From NCBI GenBank assembly GCA_965234685.1, contig OZ248539.1:1550001-1614000 (forward strand): a stretch of 64,000 nucleotides of DNA, read 5' to 3'. Under the pieces are notes generated by a model. It saw only the letters and a program-made list of their open reading frames with translations, was not told the origin of the DNA and ran no database searches. This DNA comes from Fimbriimonas planktonicus. Its GTDB lineage: Bacteria; Armatimonadota; Fimbriimonadia; Fimbriimonadales; Fimbriimonadaceae. Made by a program: the position numbers and the translations under genes. Shown in pieces: positions 57,079 through 64,000 of the stretch (positions within the stretch are counted from its first letter, which is position 1; each line of letters opens with the position of its first letter).

Positions 57079-58389
57079 TCAATGAATCTTGAAGTTTTCC
57101 GTTAGCGAAATAACATCTCGCTTCACGGCCGCAAGGTTCTCAGGGTTCGTGAGGTCACTCAAAGCCCGATCGATCAGGTCAGCGACGGTTTCCATCTCCG
57201 CTTCCTTCATTCCTCTCGTTGTGATCGCCGGGGTTCCGAGTCGGATTCCGCTGGTGATCAGGGGAGACTTGTCGTCAAACGGGACCGCGTTCTTGTTGCA
57301 GGTGATGCTGGCCAGGTCAAGCGCAGCTTGTGCCGCCTTGCCGGTGAGCCCCTTGTTTCGCAGGTCCACGAGCATCAAGTGGTTGTCGGTTCCCTTCGAA
57401 ATGATGTGGTAACCGCGTCCCATCAGCGCGCCTGCCAAAGCCTTGGCGTTGCGAATGACTTGCTTCGTGTACTCCGTGAACTCTGGTCGGAGGTTCTCGC
57501 CGAATCCGACCGCCTTCGCTGCGACCACGTGCATCAGGGCACCACCTTGGACGCCTGGAATGACCATGCTATCCAGCAGCTCGCTCATCATTTTCGTTCG
57601 ACCGCTCTTTGCCGCAACCGCGCCGAAGGGGTTTTCGAAATCCTTGCCCATCATGATGATTCCGCCTCGCGGACCGCGAAGCGTTTTGTGGGTTGTGGAT
57701 GTCACAACGTGGGCGTATGGAACCGGCGAAGGAAGCTGCCCGGTAGCGATCAAACCTGCCGGATGCGCGATGTCAGCAAACAGGAACGCACCGACCGAAT
57801 CCGCGATCTCGCGGAAAATCTTAAAGTCGATCGGTCGCGAATAGGCCGACGCACCGACCGTGATCATCTTTGGGCGAATCTTCTTGGCTTGATCTGCGAC
57901 ATGATCGTAGTCCAGCAATTCGGTTTCTCGATTGATCCCGTACGCTTCGAACTTGTAAAGCTGGCCGCTAAAGTTGACCGGGGATCCGTGGGTTAAGTGG
58001 CCGCCGTGCGAAAGGTCCATGCCCATCACAGTGTCGCCTGGTTTGAGGAACGTGAAGTAAACCGCCGTGTTCGCCTGCGATCCGCTATGCGGCTGAACGT
58101 TCGTGTACTCCGCGCCGAATAGGGTTTTCAGTCGATCTCGGGCGATGTTTTCGACTTCGTCGACGACTTCACAACCGCCGTAATACCGGGCGCCAGGATA
58201 GCCCTCGGCGTATTTGTCCGTGAGCACCGAGCTCATGGCGTCGCGTACGGCTTTGCTAGCGATGTTTTCGCTAGCAATCAACTCAAGGTTTTCTTCCTGT
58301 CGCTGCTCCTCTCGGTGAATGAGATTGGAGATGACAGGATCAGACTCGCCCAAGGAAACTCGATGGAACGAGGCAAAATCGGAAGGCAT
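57079..58389 (-). CDS. glyA: Serine hydroxymethyltransferase
   Basis: 436 residues. PLP lysine in VVTSTTHKTLRGPRGG near 233; other motifs ELIASENIASKAVRDAMSSV, YAEGYPGARYYGGCEVVDEV, NVQPHSGSQANTAVYFTFLK, DLSHGGHLTHGSPVNFSG, IAHPAGLIATGQLPSP. Makes glycine and methylene-tetrahydrofolate, linking to FolC in the folate pool. CATAAT ends 5 bases before the ATG, so the mRNA may be leaderless. Single-gene unit. Confidence 0.97.
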   Translation of the reverse strand: MPSDFASFHRVSLGESDPVISNLIHREEQRQEENLELIASENIASKAVRDAMSSVLTDKYAEGYPGARYYGGCEVVDEVENIARDRLKTLFGAEYTNVQPHSGSQANTAVYFTFLKPGDTVMGMDLSHGGHLTHGSPVNFSGQLYKFEAYGINRETELLDYDHVADQAKKIRPKMITVGASAYSRPIDFKIFREIADSVGAFLFADIAHPAGLIATGQLPSPVPYAHVVTSTTHKTLRGPRGGIIMMGKDFENPFGAVAAKSGRTKMMSELLDSMVIPGVQGGALMHVVAAKAVGFGENLRPEFTEYTKQVIRNAKALAGALMGRGYHIISKGTDNHLMLVDLRNKGLTGKAAQAALDLASITCNKNAVPFDDKSPLITSGIRLGTPAITTRGMKEAEMETVADLIDRALSDLTNPENLAAVKRDVISLTENFKIH

Positions 58390-58421
58390 CCCTTATTATG
58401 GCGGCTGCCAACCGTGCGGAA

Positions 58422-59315
58422 TCACTTCGCGCGAGGATACAAGTCGATCACATCGGGGTGATCGTAATTGATAAAAATGACGCTGTAGTCGTTCGGCTCG
58501 CCGCGGCGACGCTCGACCGCAATTGCGCCGCTGTCGGTCAGGTTTGTAATCAACGCCTTTCGCTCAAACTCGGCCAAAAGCGGCATTTCGAACCGCAGCT
58601 TGTGGAGATACGGCGTCACCCAGACTTCGCGCTTGTCGCCAAAGTAGCGGAGCATGATTTCAAGCGCGGTGCGCTCGTTCTCATCTTCCAGCTTCATCCA
58701 CTTCTCAAACTTGACCGGAGAGTTCGTAGCGGGAGCCGGCATGAGTTCGGTCTGCGCTCGAAGGCCCACGGAAGTCCGAGAGTCTTGCACTTCCTTCATC
58801 CGAACCGTAGCTGGCAGCAGCTCTTTGGCCTCAAGGAAGTTGTCGCGACTTACGATCTGTAGCAGGTCGCCGGAGACGTTCTCGCTAAAGGCAACGACCA
58901 GCACGCGGCGGCCATGCTTCTGCAAGTGTTGAATGAGGGGAATATAGTCCCGGTCGCCCGCAACAAACACGAAGGTTGAAATTTCGCTTCGGGTGTAGAA
59001 GACTTCAAGCGCGTCGATCGACAGCCGCATGTCGGCGGCGTTTTTGTGATCGGTGCCCATCACGAAGTGAGGCTCGATGCCCATCAGATAGAGCGGGCTT
59101 TGGCTATTCTCTTCGATCCGCTCAAAGTCAGCATAGGCATGCATGACGATCGGCTGAATGCGAAGATCTTTTGTGAGCCTCTCGCGAAGGGCGCGAAGAA
59201 GATCAATACAGCGGTCGTTCGACTCACTAGGATTTTCGAGACGCTGCTTAAAGAAGTAGTAAACGTTCTCGAAGTCGACAAAAAGGGAGCCGCGGGAGAG
59301 AGAAGAAGGTTGCAC
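58422..59315 (-). CDS. NYN-domain (LabA/DUF88-like) protein
   Basis: 297 residues. The N-terminal NYN nuclease-like fold has SLFVDFENVYYFFKQRL with the first Asp, then NAADMRLSIDALEVFYTR and FVFVAGDRDYIPLIQHLQKH, the trio of acidic sites shared with PIN/FLAP nucleases. A helical C-terminal domain (about 195-297) with NERTALEIMLRYFGDKREVW and MPLLAEFERKALITNLTDSG resembles the winged-helix OST-HTH type tail. Likely an RNA-cleaving or RNA-binding protein. The start is GTG at 59315. It lies downstream of rpmE with a hairpin between, so it may be partly cotranscribed. Confidence 0.8.
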   Translation of the reverse strand: MQPSSLSRGSLFVDFENVYYFFKQRLENPSESNDRCIDLLRALRERLTKDLRIQPIVMHAYADFERIEENSQSPLYLMGIEPHFVMGTDHKNAADMRLSIDALEVFYTRSEISTFVFVAGDRDYIPLIQHLQKHGRRVLVVAFSENVSGDLLQIVSRDNFLEAKELLPATVRMKEVQDSRTSVGLRAQTELMPAPATNSPVKFEKWMKLEDENERTALEIMLRYFGDKREVWVTPYLHKLRFEMPLLAEFERKALITNLTDSGAIAVERRRGEPNDYSVIFINYDHPDVIDLYPRAK

Positions 59316-59345
59316 CCAGTTGGTCCAGACAGATATAAGGTCGGT

Positions 59346-59363
59346 GCCGCGCTTTCGCGCGGC
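59346..59363 (-). other. GAAA-tetraloop hairpin between rpmE and the NYN gene
   Basis: GCCGCGC and GCGCGGC with a GAAA loop on the minus strand, 3 bases past the rpmE stop. It may attenuate or process the rpmE-NYN transcript. Confidence 0.5.
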
Positions 59364-59366
59364 AAA

Positions 59367-59621
59367 TTATTTTCGAGCGGTGGCAGGCTGATTGCCGTAG
59401 CGTCGCATGAATTTCTCAACGCGACCTGCGGTGTCAACGAGTTTCTTCTGGCCGGTATAGAACGGGTGGCTGTACGCGCTGATTTCAACGCTGATCACAC
59501 CGTACTCCACGCCATCAACCACTCGGGTCTGAGATGGTTTGAGAGTCGAGGTGCCGGTCCACTCGTGCTCACCGTCCACAAAGATCACCGGATAGTTATT
59601 CGGATGTAGTCCTTGCTTCAT
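59367..59621 (-). CDS. rpmE: Ribosomal protein L31 (type B-like, zinc-free)
   Basis: 84 residues starting MKQGLHPNNYPVIFVDGEHE, with ISAYSHPFYTGQKKLVDTAG and RVEKFMRRYG, the L31 type B pattern. There are no cysteines, so it lacks the zinc knuckle of type A L31, as in forms used under zinc shortage. The ATG at 59621 is the family start; the longer open frame upstream is not supported. Type A is not in the window. Confidence 0.9.
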   Translation of the reverse strand: MKQGLHPNNYPVIFVDGEHEWTGTSTLKPSQTRVVDGVEYGVISVEISAYSHPFYTGQKKLVDTAGRVEKFMRRYGNQPATARK

Positions 59622-59787
59622 GGTTCGAATCACAGAGGGTACCGGAAACCCAACCCGAGATGCAATATTCTCTTGCCGAAGCTGGGAGTTAATGACCGTT
59701 TGTCCAACTTTTCTTAACAATCATGAAGAAATCTTGCACGAACGTGACCAAAAGTACTAAAGTGATCCTTGGGACACCGTTCCCGAC

Positions 59788-60582
59788 ATGATCATGAAAA
59801 TTTCACCCTTCCATAGCCTAATCGGCATTTTTGCGCTCACTGCCCTAGCCTGCACTGGCGGCAGCGGTGGCGGTGGCACTGCTTCCGATCCATTCCAGAA
59901 CCGAAGCTACCGAGTTTGGAACGCCATGCATGACGGCGTCGGCGCGGTTGACTTCTTCCGAGACAGCGCTGCGCTAGAGACCTCAAGCTCGGTTGTGATT
60001 TCAAACGACGTCGCACAAAACACGCCTTCCTCTCGAAGCCAGTTCTACAGTGGTCAGACCCAGATGAACATTCGGGTTACGAATCCGACTGGAACTTCCA
60101 CTTTCTTCAGCAACAACGTCATCCAGCTCGCATCGGATCGACACATCATCACTGCGTACGGTCCTGGAAACAGCACCGCTGGCGTTGTTGTGTTGCCGTT
60201 CGAAACCAGCCGAGTCGATCAGGCCAAGAAGAACCAGATCGTCTGCGCCCACACCCTTAACCCAGCCAATCTGAGCGGGTTCCCGAACCAGCTTGACGTG
60301 CACGTTTCCACAACGATGACGCCAAGTGCGACCACGAAGATCATGTCGCTTCTCACCTACAACCCCAGCCGACCAGCTGACCAGGTGAAGTTGGAAAACA
60401 CCAACTTTGAAGGCGCCCACAACGTTCTCTTCACGCGAACCGGCACGCTTGACGTTGTCGCGTCCGTCTCGGGAGTGAACTTCATCAACGGAAACCACTA
60501 CTTCTTCGTGCTTTCGAAGACGACCACCAACACCCCACGTGTATTCACGTGGAACGAAACCTACGGCGCACCGGCTCCCTAG
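59788..60582 (+). CDS. Lipoprotein, DUF4397-like (copy 1)
   Basis: About 264 residues with a lipobox in IFALTALACTGG. The mature part is an all-beta domain with RSYRVWNAMHDGVGAVDFFR near the start, then VVLPFETSRVDQAKKNQIVC, and NFINGNHYFFVLSKTTTNT near the end. The layout resembles DUF4397 repeats that occur in exported proteins of several phyla. The next gene is a paralogue with the same opening and ending, so this is a tandem pair. TACTAA about 30 bases upstream may be the -10 box. Function unknown; cell-surface binding is a guess. Confidence 0.65.
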   Translation: MIMKISPFHSLIGIFALTALACTGGSGGGGTASDPFQNRSYRVWNAMHDGVGAVDFFRDSAALETSSSVVISNDVAQNTPSSRSQFYSGQTQMNIRVTNPTGTSTFFSNNVIQLASDRHIITAYGPGNSTAGVVVLPFETSRVDQAKKNQIVCAHTLNPANLSGFPNQLDVHVSTTMTPSATTKIMSLLTYNPSRPADQVKLENTNFEGAHNVLFTRTGTLDVVASVSGVNFINGNHYFFVLSKTTTNTPRVFTWNETYGAPAP

Positions 60583-60600
60583 TCGAACCGTAAACCTCAC

Positions 60601-60627
60601 TGCACTCGCCGCTTGTCGGCGAGTGCA
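60601..60627 (+). terminator. 11-bp hairpin between the tandem lipoprotein genes
   Basis: TGCACTCGCCG / CGGCGAGTGCA with a 5-base loop, 18 bases past the first stop. No U-tract. Confidence 0.6.
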
Positions 60628-60645
60628 CCTCCCGCCTAAAAACTC

Positions 60646-61425
60646 ATGAAATCTAAACTTGGCGTTGCATTTGGTGCGATGTTCTCGCTCGTAATTCTCG
60701 CGTGTGGCGGAGGAGGCGGAGACCTCGCGGACCCGGCCTTTAGCCGACGCTACATTATTTGGAACATGCTCCCTACCGGTAGCCCTTCGCTGAAAGTTGC
60801 GCTAGACAACAAGGGAATCCTTCAGGACGAAGCTTCGCCGCGACAACAGCTGATTGGCCAAGTCGGCGCCCCGACTCAGCGCAGCATGCAGTATCCGACC
60901 GGAGCTGGTGTTCCTATTTCGGTACTGCGCTCCGATTCCGGTGCAGTTGTCTTCGCGGGCACAACCAACCTAGATCGCTCTGACCGCCAAGTGATCGTTC
61001 CCTACGGAACCGTCGCTGCGACCAAGTTGCTTATTTTGCCTTTCAAGGTCAGCCGACAAGAAGAAGGCAAGCGCGTGCAGTTGACCTTTGCACACACTCT
61101 CAACCCCGCAGAGGTGGCCGGAACGCCGGGCATTATTGATGTTCACGTGACGCCGGTGGGCGGCACTCCGAGCGCAACGACCCGCTTCCTGGCCGAGGTC
61201 TACCATACGCCACTAAACCCCGCTGGTTTTTCATATAACTTTGCTAACGCCAACTTCAATGGGAATCTAGAGGTTGTGCTCACCAGTTCAGGCACCTTTG
61301 TTCCTTGGCTGCGCATTCCGGTGAACTTCATCAACGGAAACCATTACTTTGTCGCCATTGGCAAAGAAGGGGCAAACGCCCGTGCCTACGAGTTCCATCA
61401 AGCCTACGGCACGCCCGCGCCTTAG
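60646..61425 (+). CDS. Lipoprotein, DUF4397-like (copy 2)
   Basis: 259 residues. Lipobox in SLVILACGGGGG. Shares with copy 1 the RxYxxWNxxxxG opening (RRYIIWNMLPTGSPSLKVAL), the middle ILPFKVSRQEEGKRVQLTF, HTLNPAEVAGTPGIIDVHV, and the closing NFINGNHYFVAIGKEGANAR and YGTPAP. The two copies align through most of their length by eye. Divergence is large enough for a duplication that is not recent. A 14-bp hairpin follows. Confidence 0.65.
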   Translation: MKSKLGVAFGAMFSLVILACGGGGGDLADPAFSRRYIIWNMLPTGSPSLKVALDNKGILQDEASPRQQLIGQVGAPTQRSMQYPTGAGVPISVLRSDSGAVVFAGTTNLDRSDRQVIVPYGTVAATKLLILPFKVSRQEEGKRVQLTFAHTLNPAEVAGTPGIIDVHVTPVGGTPSATTRFLAEVYHTPLNPAGFSYNFANANFNGNLEVVLTSSGTFVPWLRIPVNFINGNHYFVAIGKEGANARAYEFHQAYGTPAP

Positions 61426-61441
61426 ACTCATAACCTCGAAG

Positions 61442-61474
61442 AACGTTCTGCCAACTTTTCGTTGGCAGAACGTT
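61442..61474 (+). terminator. 14-bp hairpin after the lipoprotein pair
   Basis: AACGTTCTGCCAAC / GTTGGCAGAACGTT with a 5-base TTTTC loop, 16 bases past the stop. No U-tract downstream. Confidence 0.65.
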
Positions 61475-61570
61475 GCCATGATGCCTCACGGGTATCCTCT
61501 CCGGGGACGCTGAACCGCTACAGTGACGTTGCGAATTGGCCTCCATTCAAGTTCGGAGAACAAAATAAAT

Positions 61571-64000
61571 ATGGCAAACAAGCGCGTTTATCTATTCCGC
61601 GAGGGCGACCGAAGCCAGCGTGATCTCCTTGGAGGCAAGGGAGCAAACCTTGCCGAGATGACCAACATCGGTCTTCCTGTCCCTCCTGGATTCACCATCA
61701 CCACCGAAGTCTGCACCGAATACTACGCAACCGGAAAAACCCTTCCAGAAGCGCTGTTCGCGGAAATGGAAACCGCGCTTGCGGACGTCGAAGCTGCTCA
61801 AAACAAGAAGCTCGGCGACCCATCCAACCCACTCCTCCTCTCCGTCCGATCCGGTGCGAAATTCTCCATGCCCGGCATGATGGACACCGTTCTAAACCTC
61901 GGTCTGAACGACGAAGTCGCAGCCGCGATGGTCGCTGCTGGCGCAGATAAGCGATTCGTTTACGACAGCTACCGACGCCTCATCATGATGCTTTCCGACG
62001 TGGCCTTCTCCGAGGGAGATCACCACATCAGCAAGCACGGATTCGAGAAGCTCTTCTACGATCTGAAGGCGAAGCTCGGAGTGACCGACGACCTTCAGGT
62101 TAGCGGCGACGATCTTGAGCAGCTCTGCAAAGACTACGATGCTCACCTCTTCGCTCACGCGGGACGCCACTTCCCACAGGACAGCCGAGAACAGCTTAAG
62201 GAAGCCGTCGAAGCCGTCTTCCGAAGCTGGAACAACGACCGAGCCATCGTTTACCGACGCAAAGAAAAGATTGACGATGCCATCGGAACTGCCGTCAACG
62301 TTCAGGCCATGGTCTTCGGAAACATGGGCGACGACTGCGGAACCGGCGTTGCCTTCACCCGAAACGCCTCGACCGGCGAAAACGTCGTCTTCGGCGAATA
62401 CCTCATCAACGCCCAGGGCGAAGACGTGGTTGCCGGTGTACGAACTCCGTTCCCAATCAGCGAGCTCGACAAGGTCAACCCAGAAATCTATGCCGAATTC
62501 GTAAAGACCTGCCAAATCCTCGAAGATCACTACAAGGATATGCAGGACATCGAGTTCACGATCGAGCGAAACAAGCTGTACATCCTGCAGTGCCGATCTG
62601 GAAAGCGAACCGGAACTGCTGCCGTTCGAATCGCCGTCGAGATGGTCAACGAGGGCCGAATCGATAAGAAGGAAGCCGTCACCCGAGTGGCTCCAGACCT
62701 CCTTAACCAGGTTCTTCTTCCGGTCATCGCTCCTGGCACCAAGTACAACGTCATTGCCAAGGGCCTCCCTGCCGGTCCTGGTGCTGCAACGGGTATTGCC
62801 GTTTTCGACGCGACCCGAGCTGCAGCTATGGGCAAGGGCGGCGAAGGCCAGCGAGTCATCCTCGTTCGCGCTGATACGTCCCCAGACGACCTCGCCGGAA
62901 TGCTCGCCGCTCAGGGCGTTCTCACCGAGCGCGGTGGAATGACCAGCCACGCAGCTTTGGTCGCTCGTGGCTTTGGAATCCCAACCGTTGCAGGTTGTGG
63001 CGAAATCAAGGTTGACGCCGAGAACCGACAGTTCACCTACGCCGGTGGCGTGATCAAAGAAGGCGACTTCATCTCACTCAACGGTGGCCTCGGTGAGGTC
63101 ATCGAAGGTCAGGTTCCAGTTGAAGACGCGAAGATGACCGGCGACTTCGGCACCTTCATGGGCTGGGCCGACGAGTTCCGAACCCTTAAGGTTCGAACCA
63201 ACGCCGACGCTCCTGCCGACGTTCAGAAAGCGATCAACCTCGGTGCAGAAGGCATCGGTCTCACCCGAACCGAGCACATGTTCTTCGATGAAGATCGACG
63301 ACCGATCGTCGTGGACATGATCCTCGACATCGACAACGCCGAGACCCGAAAGGTTGCCCTGGGCAAGTTGCTCGAGTTCCAGCGACAGGACTTCAAGGAA
63401 ATCTTTGAAGTGCTCAACGGACTTCCGGCGACGATTCGACTCATCGACCCACCGCTTCACGAATTCCTCCCTCACCTCACGGACTTGGTAGCTGAAGTTG
63501 CAACCCTTCGCGCTAAGGGCGAGCCGCTTGGCGACAAGGAGCGAATCCTGAAGGCTGCCGAATCGATGCACGAGATCAACCCGATGCTCGGACTTCGCGG
63601 CGTGCGACTCTCGATCGTCTACCCAGAGATCGTAGAAATGCAGACCCGAGCCATCTTGGAAGGCGCAGCGGCGGTTATCAAGGCCGGCGGAAAAGCCGTT
63701 CCAGAAATCATGATTCCGCTCGTCGGACACGTGAACGAACTTCGCGTCGTCAAGGCCGCTCTCGAAGCGACTGCCAAGGCGGTTGTCGAAGAGCAAGGCG
63801 TCGAGATTCCTTACAGCTTCGGCACGATGATCGAAGTTCCGCGAGGTGCCCTCACCGCCGATGAGATCGCGGTGGAAGCCGAGTTCTTCAGCTTTGGAAC
63901 CAACGACTTGACCCAGATGACCTTCGGCTTCAGCCGAGATGACTCGGACAAGTTCCTCAAGCCGTACGTTGAGCAGAAGATCCTGCCTGGCGATCCGTTC
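61571..64000 (+). CDS. ppdK: Pyruvate, phosphate dikinase (cut at the right edge)
   Basis: At least 810 residues, open at the window end; full PPDK is about 880-900. Starts MANKRVYLFREGDRSQRDLL with GGKGANLAEMTNIGLPVPPG (ATP-grasp entry), then LLLSVRSGAKFSMPGMMDTV. The phosphohistidine domain GGMTSHAALVARGFGIPTVA lies near 456, and the PEP/pyruvate barrel has GAEGIGLTRTEHMFFDEDR, SIVYPEIVEMQTRAILEG and FFSFGTNDLTQMTF. Interconverts pyruvate, ATP and Pi with PEP, AMP and PPi. It yields pyrophosphate that the nearby HppA could use. GGAGAA precedes the ATG by about 10 bases. Confidence 0.97.
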   Translation, partial: MANKRVYLFREGDRSQRDLLGGKGANLAEMTNIGLPVPPGFTITTEVCTEYYATGKTLPEALFAEMETALADVEAAQNKKLGDPSNPLLLSVRSGAKFSMPGMMDTVLNLGLNDEVAAAMVAAGADKRFVYDSYRRLIMMLSDVAFSEGDHHISKHGFEKLFYDLKAKLGVTDDLQVSGDDLEQLCKDYDAHLFAHAGRHFPQDSREQLKEAVEAVFRSWNNDRAIVYRRKEKIDDAIGTAVNVQAMVFGNMGDDCGTGVAFTRNASTGENVVFGEYLINAQGEDVVAGVRTPFPISELDKVNPEIYAEFVKTCQILEDHYKDMQDIEFTIERNKLYILQCRSGKRTGTAAVRIAVEMVNEGRIDKKEAVTRVAPDLLNQVLLPVIAPGTKYNVIAKGLPAGPGAATGIAVFDATRAAAMGKGGEGQRVILVRADTSPDDLAGMLAAQGVLTERGGMTSHAALVARGFGIPTVAGCGEIKVDAENRQFTYAGGVIKEGDFISLNGGLGEVIEGQVPVEDAKMTGDFGTFMGWADEFRTLKVRTNADAPADVQKAINLGAEGIGLTRTEHMFFDEDRRPIVVDMILDIDNAETRKVALGKLLEFQRQDFKEIFEVLNGLPATIRLIDPPLHEFLPHLTDLVAEVATLRAKGEPLGDKERILKAAESMHEINPMLGLRGVRLSIVYPEIVEMQTRAILEGAAAVIKAGGKAVPEIMIPLVGHVNELRVVKAALEATAKAVVEEQGVEIPYSFGTMIEVPRGALTADEIAVEAEFFSFGTNDLTQMTFGFSRDDSDKFLKPYVEQKILPGDPF

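Noticed and set aside
59622..59640. tRNA-like TTCGAATC segment
   Set aside because: No acceptor or anticodon stem can be drawn around it; it lies in the rpmE leader.
61592..63796. Long minus-strand open frames inside ppdK
   Set aside because: Shadows of the ppdK frame; the plus strand shows all PPDK motifs in order.

Overview
The window is a bacterial chromosome segment, moderately GC-rich, densely coded on both strands, with ordinary housekeeping genes and no phage or plasmid backbone. A diderm envelope is suggested by class A and class B PBPs, an outer-membrane-barrel-like protein, an RseB-like protein, several lipoproteins and O-antigen-ligase-like machinery. Many products are unusual relatives of common families. 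The mix (Hfq, K+-independent H+-pyrophosphatase, PPDK, many ECF/anti-sigma pairs, strong use of CGA codons) would fit a little-studied phylum such as Armatimonadota (Fimbriimonadia-like), but that is a guess from general impression, not a marker-gene result.

Layout. 1-4340: a type I restriction-modification locus (hsdM, hsdS and the first 32 codons of a probable third gene), separated by about 520 bases of repeat-bearing non-coding DNA from a tRNA-Glu gene whose 3' end faces the locus. 4362-10093: a LysM/SH3/NlpC wall hydrolase with a folded mRNA leader, then a glycan cluster of two GT2 glycosyltransferases and an O-antigen ligase-like protein. 10021-17109: PBP2 and PBP1a with a small bitopic protein between them, a sigma factor/anti-sigma/RseB-like operon, and a barrel protein. 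17166-27260: M20 peptidase, ferredoxin, apt, miaA-hfq-dapF, smpB, a double FKBP lipoprotein, a shortened ArgC-like protein, a family 5 type uracil-DNA glycosylase, and a double-DTG PDZ protease.

27358-31745: a branched-chain amino acid ABC importer (livJ-H-M-G, no livF). 31761-40016: a GIDE-LemA fusion, the two E1 subunits of a 2-oxoacid dehydrogenase, a cysteine-less thioredoxin-fold protein, a membrane glycosyltransferase, a second sigma/anti-sigma pair and a zinc-ribbon membrane protein with an L7/L12-like tail. 40143-50358: a giant H+-pyrophosphatase with an insertion of about 320 residues, folC, a Cys/Gly-tailed membrane protein, and a glycosidase cluster. 50488-56128: the oxidative pentose phosphate operon rpiB-pgi-gnd-zwf-pgl. 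56260-64000: a Tat-exported ferritin-like protein, glyA, a NYN protein, rpmE, two tandem paralogous lipoproteins and a truncated ppdK.

Three themes recur. First, several membrane or enzyme families carry large insertions or lost catalytic parts (HppA, LivH, ArgC-like, thioredoxin-like). Second, several genes have a -10 hexamer 5-8 bases from the start codon, suggesting leaderless mRNAs. Third, intergenic gaps often hold long perfect hairpins, most without a U-tract. No CRISPR array, insertion sequence or prophage gene was seen.
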